Positions 7,094 to 10,697 of a DNA stretch of 10,697 nt are shown piece after piece (the stretch's first letter is position 1; every line of letters begins with the position of its first letter). The position numbers and the translations under genes are program-made. Below the pieces are notes generated by a model. That model was not told where the DNA came from. It ran no database searches and worked only from the letters and a program-made list of their open reading frames with translations. Source of the stretch: Sulfurimonas sp. (GTDB lineage Bacteria; Campylobacterota; Campylobacteria; Campylobacterales; Sulfurimonadaceae); the NCBI GenBank assembly GCA_026987995.1, contig JALSMC010000234.1, forward strand, positions 1-10,697, written 5' to 3'.

Positions 7094-7123
7094 TTATTTA
7101 AAATTAATTTTTTATTAGATAGG

Positions 7124-7153
7124 ACTATACTATAATACTCTTTTAAAATACAA
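7124..7153 (-). promoter_or_regulatory. Possible promoter of the aroK-efflux operon
   Basis: On the minus strand TATAGT at 7124-7129 (a second copy at 7129-7134) has TTGTAT at 7148-7153 with an 18-base spacer. Transcription would begin near 7117, giving a leader of about 65 bases that contains the palindrome at 7069-7093. The box overlaps or touches the TATAAT of the divergent thioredoxin promoter. No other convincing -10 box was seen on this strand in the gap. Confidence 0.4.
7131..7136 (+). promoter_or_regulatory. Thioredoxin gene -10 box
   Basis: A perfect TATAAT stands 26 bases before the ATG. The -35 position is only a T-run (7108-7113), as is common for sigma-70 promoters of Campylobacterota, which rely on T-rich stretches rather than TTGACA. 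The ribosome-binding site AAGGA (7153-7157) follows at a normal distance from the ATG. Confidence 0.55.
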
Positions 7154-7162
7154 AGGATAAGT

Positions 7163-7531
7163 ATGTCATATACAGATTTAACAACAAAAAACTTTAACGA
7201 AACAATTGATGATAAAAATATAGTAATAATTGACTTTTGGGCAGAATGGTGTGGTCCATGTAAACAGTTTGCTCCAATTTTTGAAAAAGTCGCACAAAAA
7301 AACCCCGATATTACTTTTGGTAAGGTAAATACTGAAGAGCAAAAAGCGATAGCATCACAGTACGATGTTTTCTCTATTCCGACACTTGTAGTAATGAGAG
7401 ATGGCATTGTATTACTCAACCAAGCAGGAATGCTTCCTGAAGAAACTTTTGATAAGCTTATCACTCATGTTAAAGGCCTTGATATGGATGCAGTACGTAA
7501 AGAGTTAGACGAAGCAGAGGATGAAGAGTAA
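7163..7531 (+). CDS. trxA: Thioredoxin
   Basis: A 122-residue cytoplasmic disulphide reductase with the active site WCGPC (C30, C33) after strand IVIIDFWA, the buried acidic residue D24, the cis-proline loop IPT (P73) and the glycine segment AG(88-89). It should hand electrons from thioredoxin reductase to target proteins. It is longer than the usual 105-109 residues because of a C-terminal acidic extension (about 108-122, ending DEAEDEE) beyond the last helix of the fold. It has its own promoter and ribosome-binding site, diverges from aroK and converges with the 82-residue gene, whose stop lies 5 bp away. The symbol is given for the family; other thioredoxin paralogues may exist elsewhere in the genome. 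Confidence 0.93.
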   Translation: MSYTDLTTKNFNETIDDKNIVIIDFWAEWCGPCKQFAPIFEKVAQKNPDITFGKVNTEEQKAIASQYDVFSIPTLVVMRDGIVLLNQAGMLPEETFDKLITHVKGLDMDAVRKELDEAEDEE

Positions 7532-7547
7532 TTCTTCTACTCTTTAT
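7521..7547. terminator. Possible two-way terminator hairpin between convergent genes
   Basis: AAGAGTA (7524-7530) pairs with TACTCTT (7538-7544) around a 7-base loop, and three further outer pairs (including one G-U) extend it to about 10. The stem spans the stop codons of the thioredoxin gene and of the convergent 82-residue gene. The T-rich stretch after it on the plus strand is short (TTTATTCT) and there is none on the minus strand, so it is a weak intrinsic terminator at best. Confidence 0.35.
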
Positions 7548-7785
7548 TCTCCTCAATCAAAGCGAGAACTCTAGTAAGAGTGTTTTCGTTTGGTACACAG
7601 TTAGTTAAGACAGCCGCAGTATAGTAATTACCCATAGCTTTTGCTTGGTGTTCACTCACACCCTTACTCAGTTCTGCTTCGATAGCTAACTCAGCGTGTT
7701 TCTTGTATAGTATTGCATATTCTGAAACAGTTAATTTTTCTTTATTTTTGAGTTCATTACGGAAATCTTCTTGTAGGTTTTTCAT
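7537..7785 (-). CDS. Conserved-looking small protein of unknown function
   Basis: An 82-residue cytoplasmic, charged and mainly helical protein without a signal peptide. Visible features are a Lys/Glu-rich N-terminal helix (about 2-18), a central segment ILYKKHAELAIEAELSKG (25-42), an Ala-rich stretch with AMGNYYTAAVLTNCVP (50-65) and a short C-terminal helix. One Cys (C63) is present; no metal or catalytic motif stands out. The ATG lies 8 bp after the stop of the preceding gene, with its ribosome-binding site (AAGGAT) overlapping that stop, so the two are cotranscribed and probably work in the same process. I do not recognise a family. Confidence 0.75.
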   Translation of the reverse strand: MKNLQEDFRNELKNKEKLTVSEYAILYKKHAELAIEAELSKGVSEHQAKAMGNYYTAAVLTNCVPNENTLTRVLALIEENKE

Positions 7786-7793
7786 TTTAATCC

Positions 7794-8249
7794 TTAAATT
7801 TTAGCAGATGAAGAGACTGTCTTACCGTTGATTGTCTCAACAATAGTTGTTTTTGAAGCTGTCTGAGTAATGATAAACTCTTGAGACTCACCTGTAGCAA
7901 AACTCCGTAGTATTAAAGTTCTAACAGCATCACTACTTGTGTCTTTAACAAGTTTAAAGCCTAAACCTATGAAATGTTGGAGATACTCTTCGAGAGTAGT
8001 CTCTTTATTATCGCTTGCACTCTCTTCTTCTTGTACAGCAGATGCACTAGTGATATCCTCTTGAGAGGCAACTCTAATCTTAACACTTGTTGCATTAGTC
8101 TCATATGCTATCTTTTGACCAACAGCTGGTGAATTACTACTATCTGCCCACTGAGTTTGACTAAACTCTTTTTGTTCTCCATCTGAGAGCATTATAAGAC
8201 CTGTACCTTGCTCACTATTATACTGAAAAATCATACCTATAAAAATCAT
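7794..8249 (-). CDS. Protein with cold-shock-like N-terminal domain and unknown C-terminal domain
   Basis: A 151-residue protein. Residues about 5-52 look like a cold-shock/OB-fold domain: GMIFQYNSEQGTGLIML corresponds to the 'G.v..f....G.GfI' start, followed by EFSQTQW and VGQKIAYET at the usual places. The RNP1 aromatic residues (GFGFI) are replaced (GTGLI), so nucleic-acid binding by the classical surface is uncertain. A Ser/Glu-rich linker (about 62-84) joins a second small domain (about 85-147) with a helix (LEEYLQHFIGLGFKLV) and beta strands. The start at 8249 is preferred because AAGGA lies 5 bases before it; a second ATG five codons on (GMIFQ) has a poorer site. First gene of a two-gene unit, diverging from the globin gene. 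Confidence 0.75.
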   Translation of the reverse strand: MIFIGMIFQYNSEQGTGLIMLSDGEQKEFSQTQWADSSNSPAVGQKIAYETNATSVKIRVASQEDITSASAVQEEESASDNKETTLEEYLQHFIGLGFKLVKDTSSDAVRTLILRSFATGESQEFIITQTASKTTIVETINGKTVSSSAKI

Positions 8250-8291
8250 GCCTATCCTTACTCTATAAAATAATAAATGAATTTTAGCTTC

Positions 8292-8319
8292 TTTAGCTTA
8301 ACATTGAATTTGTTATACT
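8292..8319 (+). promoter_or_regulatory. Likely promoter of the truncated haemoglobin gene
   Basis: TATACT at 8314-8319 with TTTAGC at 8292-8297 and a 16-base spacer. It lies 25 bases before the ATG. A direct repeat of TTTAGCTT (8283-8290 and 8292-8299) covers the -35 region and could bind a regulator. Ribosome-binding site AAAGAG is modest. The minus-strand gene at 8249 probably uses TATTAT at 8270-8275, so the two promoters are back to back within the 95-bp gap. Confidence 0.4.
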
Positions 8320-8344
8320 TTTAAAAACCAAATAAAGAGTTAAT

Positions 8345-8722
8345 ATGCAATACAAAACAATTACTAAAAAAAACATTCGCCTTATGCTTGATCGCTTTTA
8401 TAGTAACGTTCTTAAAGATGACCTAATAGCTGATTTTTTTATAGATAAGTTAGATGATGAAATGATTTCAGATGAGTGGCAACACCATTTAAATCTTTTG
8501 ACAGACTTTTGGGCTTCCATCCTTTTAGAAGATACGGCATATACAAGGAAACCGCTAAAGCCTCATATGACTATGAAAGGCTTAACAAGAGAGAGTTTTA
8601 GTAGATGGTTAGAGCTTTTCGCTCTAAGTGTAGATAAATACTACGAGGAAGAGGCTGCTAATAAATTTAAACACCACAGTAAGATAGTGGCAGATAATTT
8701 CATCAAAGCATTAAAACTCTAG
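8345..8722 (+). CDS. Group III truncated haemoglobin
   Basis: A 125-residue haem protein of the 2-on-2 globin fold, resembling Campylobacter jejuni Ctb. Expected residues are present: Tyr B10 (Y19 in DRFYSNVL), the E-helix W45-Q-H47-H48 with a distal-pocket His, the group III signature LLTDFW (51-56), the proximal His F8 (H74 in KPHMTMKGL) and Trp G8 (W88 in FSRWLELF). The absence of the long N-terminal extension and of glycine-rich loops of groups I and II supports group III. In Campylobacter this class is linked to oxygen handling at low oxygen and to nitrosative stress; which applies here is unknown. The stop lies 1 bp from that of the convergent outer-membrane protein gene. Confidence 0.92.
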   Translation: MQYKTITKKNIRLMLDRFYSNVLKDDLIADFFIDKLDDEMISDEWQHHLNLLTDFWASILLEDTAYTRKPLKPHMTMKGLTRESFSRWLELFALSVDKYYEEEAANKFKHHSKIVADNFIKALKL

Positions 8723-8723
8723 A

Positions 8724-9305
8724 TTAATCCATTTGCCATTTAAAAATAACACTTGCATAAAAAGATGTTAAATCTCTAAAGTTATATGTAGTTGTACCTT
8801 GTGTAGCTGTACTATCCATAAACATATATTTTGCACCAAGCTCAAGGTCTAGTGTCTGTGTTGCATGAAAGTTAAAACCAACATCTCCACCGTAGTAAGG
8901 AGTAGTAGACTGAACACCAGGATCCATCCCGTCAGCAGAAGGTGCAATCTCGATATAAGCAAGTCCACCATTTCCCCCAATAAAGAAGTCAGCATATTTT
9001 GAAAAGTTAAACTTGTACTGTGCTTCTATTCCACCCGTTAGTAGATTATTACTTCCATCTGCTATAAAATTACGTGCACTAAGAAAAACTCTATAGTTAT
9101 CACCCTCAGCACCAAGTTTTAAACCAAAATGAGCCATACTTGCTGTTTGGATTTCATACCCTGCTGTATCGGTCTCTGCTCTTAAAGAACTCGTACCACC
9201 TTCAATTCCTAAAAGTGATTTTGTCTGCTGTGCTTGCACACCAGTAAAAGTTGTACCTAGTAGTGAAGCCACAACCAATGTCTTTTGTATTAATTTTCCT
9301 ATCAT
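8724..9305 (-). CDS. Small outer-membrane beta-barrel protein
   Basis: A 193-residue protein with a classical signal peptide (MIGKLIQKTLVVASLLGTTF, cleavage near VQA-QQ at 25-26). The mature part alternates hydrophobic and polar residues in strands rich in Gly and aromatic residues (such as GGDVGFNFHATQTLDLELGAKYMF and LTSFYASVIFKWQMD) and fits an OmpA-like or OMP_b-brl eight-stranded barrel. The C-terminal aromatic-hydrophobic strand is close to the BAM recognition pattern, although it ends in QMD rather than Phe. No peptidoglycan-binding domain follows. A good ribosome-binding site (AGGGA, 5 bases before ATG) and its own promoter suggest a single-gene unit. Function is unknown; immunogenic porin-like proteins of Campylobacterota look similar. 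Confidence 0.8.
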   Translation of the reverse strand: MIGKLIQKTLVVASLLGTTFTGVQAQQTKSLLGIEGGTSSLRAETDTAGYEIQTASMAHFGLKLGAEGDNYRVFLSARNFIADGSNNLLTGGIEAQYKFNFSKYADFFIGGNGGLAYIEIAPSADGMDPGVQSTTPYYGGDVGFNFHATQTLDLELGAKYMFMDSTATQGTTTYNFRDLTSFYASVIFKWQMD

Positions 9306-9335
9306 ATTCTTCCCTTTTGTTGTTTTATTATGTAG

Positions 9336-9341
9336 ATTATA
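9336..9341 (-). promoter_or_regulatory. -10 box of the outer-membrane protein gene
   Basis: A perfect TATAAT on the minus strand, 30 bases before the ATG, preceded by GTCGA. No TTGACA-like box is found at the right distance. The leader of about 25 bases ends in the purine-rich AAAGGGAAGAAT ribosome-binding region. The 69-bp gap towards the flavoprotein gene stop holds nothing else that I can see. Confidence 0.5.
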
Positions 9342-9374
9342 TCGACAGAACTATAAGGTACGTATTAAAGTAGC

Positions 9375-10517
9375 TTATTTTATAGCTTTTGCACAGACAT
9401 AAGCACTTGAAAATGCCCACTGAAAGTTATATCCACCTAGTTCACCCGTTATATCGACAACTTCGCCTATAAAGTAAAGCCCTTTAACTTTTTTAGATTC
9501 ACATGTTTTATAATCTAACTCACTTGCTAAGACTCCGCCTCTACTTACTTCAGCTTTTGTAAAACCAAAGTTTCCAGCAGGTGCAAAACTGTAGTCATGT
9601 ATTTTGGCTAAATTATCCATATCTTCTTTTGTCAACTTTTTACACTCTTTATCTTCTACTCCAAGAGCTAAAAGAAGTGCTTTACCCAATCTTTTTGGTA
9701 GGTTTATAACAGAACTCACTCTCTTTTTACTTCCAGTTGCTAACTCTATGATGTTTTTATCTGGTAAAAAGTTTATACTTATGAGTCCTTTTTTCCAGTA
9801 AAGTGATGCCGTTAAAATAGCTGGACCACTGATGCCTTTATGTGCAAAGAGCATCTCTTCTTTGGCTACTCTCTCTCCTACTTTTATGTTTACATAACAG
9901 CTTAGTCCACTAAGCTCTCGCATCCAAAACTGCTCTTTTTGTACAGTAAGCCCTACAAGTGCGGGTGTAAAGGGTTTGACATCTATCTCAAAACTTCTAG
10001 CGATTTCAAGTCCTATCTCACTAGCACCTAAGTTTACAAAACTAATGCCACCACTTGCCACTACAACTTTGTTTGTGTGGTAAATATTTTTATCAGTTTT
10101 TATCTCAAAAACATCATCTATTTTTACACAAGAGAGTATTTTCTCACCTAGAATGAGTTCTGCATTTTTAGCAGATTTTTTTAATACATCTATAATATCA
10201 TCCGCACTATTTTGACAAAAATAGTAACGGTTTTTACGTAACTCCAACTCTACTCTGTTTCTATCTAAAAACTCGAGTAAATTTTCTTTAGAAAACTTCT
10301 GTAAGACCGATTTTATAAGTTCTTCTTCTCCATCAAAATTATTTAACTCTACACTTGTATTTGTAATATTACACTTACCACCACCAGAGATTTTGAGTTT
10401 TTTTGCTACTTTTTCATTCCCTTCTATTATTAGTACTGATTTTTTCTTTCCTATATTACCCGCACACATAAGCCCACTAGCCCCAGCACCTAAAATAATT
10501 ACATCAAATATTTTCAT
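9375..10517 (-). CDS. HI0933-family (BaiN/YhiN-like) FAD-dependent oxidoreductase
   Basis: A 380-residue cytoplasmic flavoprotein. The N-terminal Rossmann loop GAGASG (10-15) and E32 bind FAD; the family hallmark KISGGGKCNITN (42-53) follows. The middle region includes the insert typical of HI0933-like proteins with HKGISGPAIL near 225-235, and the C-terminus has the second FAD segment LYFIGEVVDITGELGGYNFQWA (about 348-369). Length is normal for the family. The substrate is unknown for most members; BaiN in gut Clostridium takes part in bile-acid dehydroxylation, which should not be carried over here. The start at 10517 is required because the next Met (17) lies after the FAD loop. There is no ribosome-binding site before the ATG; see the promoter entry. 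It diverges from rimO. Confidence 0.9.
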   Translation of the reverse strand: MKIFDVIILGAGASGLMCAGNIGKKKSVLIIEGNEKVAKKLKISGGGKCNITNTSVELNNFDGEEELIKSVLQKFSKENLLEFLDRNRVELELRKNRYYFCQNSADDIIDVLKKSAKNAELILGEKILSCVKIDDVFEIKTDKNIYHTNKVVVASGGISFVNLGASEIGLEIARSFEIDVKPFTPALVGLTVQKEQFWMRELSGLSCYVNIKVGERVAKEEMLFAHKGISGPAILTASLYWKKGLISINFLPDKNIIELATGSKKRVSSVINLPKRLGKALLLALGVEDKECKKLTKEDMDNLAKIHDYSFAPAGNFGFTKAEVSRGGVLASELDYKTCESKKVKGLYFIGEVVDITGELGGYNFQWAFSSAYVCAKAIK

Positions 10518-10523
10518 AAAGGG

Positions 10524-10529
10524 ATTATA
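10524..10529 (-). promoter_or_regulatory. -10 box of the flavoprotein gene, possibly giving a leaderless mRNA
   Basis: TATAAT on the minus strand ends 6 bases before the ATG at 10517. A start 7 bases downstream of the box would fall on or next to the A of the ATG. The bases between (CCCTTT) contain no purine-rich ribosome-binding site, which agrees with leaderless translation. If transcription starts further upstream instead, the gene would have an unusually poor initiation region. Confidence 0.5.
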
Positions 10530-10532
10530 CGA

Positions 10533-10538
10533 TATAAT
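10533..10538 (+). promoter_or_regulatory. -10 box of rimO
   Basis: TATAAT on the plus strand, 28 bases before the rimO ATG; TTTTCA at 10511-10516 may serve as a weak -35 box (16-base spacer). Together with the box on the other strand it forms the perfect palindrome ATTATA-CGA-TATAAT, so two polymerases could not open both promoters at once. Confidence 0.5.
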
Positions 10539-10566
10539 TACAAAAATATATTAAAAAGATAAAATT

Positions 10567-10697
10567 ATGAACAATAAACTCCATATCGTATCACTCGGCT
10601 GTACGAAAAACTTAGTCGACACAGAAGTGATGATGGGAAAATTACAAAACTTTGACCTAACAGATAATGAAGAAGAAGCTGATGTTATCATTGTAAA
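10567..10697 (+). CDS. rimO: Ribosomal protein S12 methylthiotransferase RimO (N-terminal part)
   Basis: The first 43 codons of a radical-SAM methylthiotransferase; the gene runs off the window. [21 protein letters not shown] (residues 6-26) is the start of the UPF0004 domain, with C12 the first of three cysteines that hold the auxiliary 4Fe-4S cluster. The KNLVD(S/T)E form is typical of RimO, which modifies Asp88/89 of ribosomal protein S12, rather than of MiaB, whose corresponding motif reads GCQMN. The following [13 protein letters not shown] fits the strand before the second cysteine. The ribosome-binding site is weak (AAAAGAT about 6 bases before the ATG). Confidence 0.9.
   Translation, partial: MNNKLHIVSLGCTKNLVDTEVMMGKLQNFDLTDNEEEADVIIV

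Noticed and set aside
7057..7464. Minus-strand 135-codon frame covering the thioredoxin gene.
   Set aside because: It is antisense to a gene with an intact WCGPC active site; the translation shows no family pattern and it would run across the promoter region.

Overview
The window looks like a chromosomal segment of a low-GC member of the Campylobacterota (epsilonproteobacteria), probably near the free-living Sulfurimonas-type lineages. The grounds are AT-rich genes packed on both strands, a cysteine-paired Sel1/Hcp-like protein, a TolC-HlyD-permease-permease operon laid out like Helicobacter pylori hefGHI plus a second permease, a group III truncated haemoglobin, and weakly conserved -35 boxes beside good TATAAT -10 boxes. 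This placement is an inference from gene content; no rRNA or tRNA gene was seen.

Left part (1-1900): the tail of an unidentified gene overlaps by 4 bp a secreted Sel1-repeat protein. The next 213 bp contain no intact gene but hold, on the minus strand, a degenerate C-terminal piece of a tyrosine recombinase (729-890). It directly abuts a ParE/RelE-type toxin and its antitoxin (891-1388, minus). A divergent promoter region then leads to a small helical protein of unknown function (1550-1882).

Centre (1900-7052, minus): aroK (TTG start), a TolC-like outer membrane channel, an HlyD-like periplasmic adaptor and two paralogous ABC-2 permeases, closely spaced or overlapping, probably one operon. 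Together the last four would form a tripartite exporter, but no ATP-binding subunit is encoded here. aroK diverges from a thioredoxin gene (7163-7531) across about 110 bp that carry an imperfect palindrome and apparently overlapping divergent -10 boxes.

Right part (7537-10697): a minus-strand pair of small genes (a cold-shock-like N-terminal domain with an unknown C-terminal domain, then an 82-residue unknown) diverges from a group III truncated haemoglobin. The globin converges, 1 bp apart, on a small outer-membrane beta-barrel gene. An HI0933-family flavoprotein gene follows; it has a TATAAT box placed so that its mRNA may be leaderless, and it diverges from rimO, which runs off the window. 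Most of this is core genome. The recombinase scar with the toxin-antitoxin pair is the clearest sign of past insertion. I did not find evidence of a wholly new multi-gene system.
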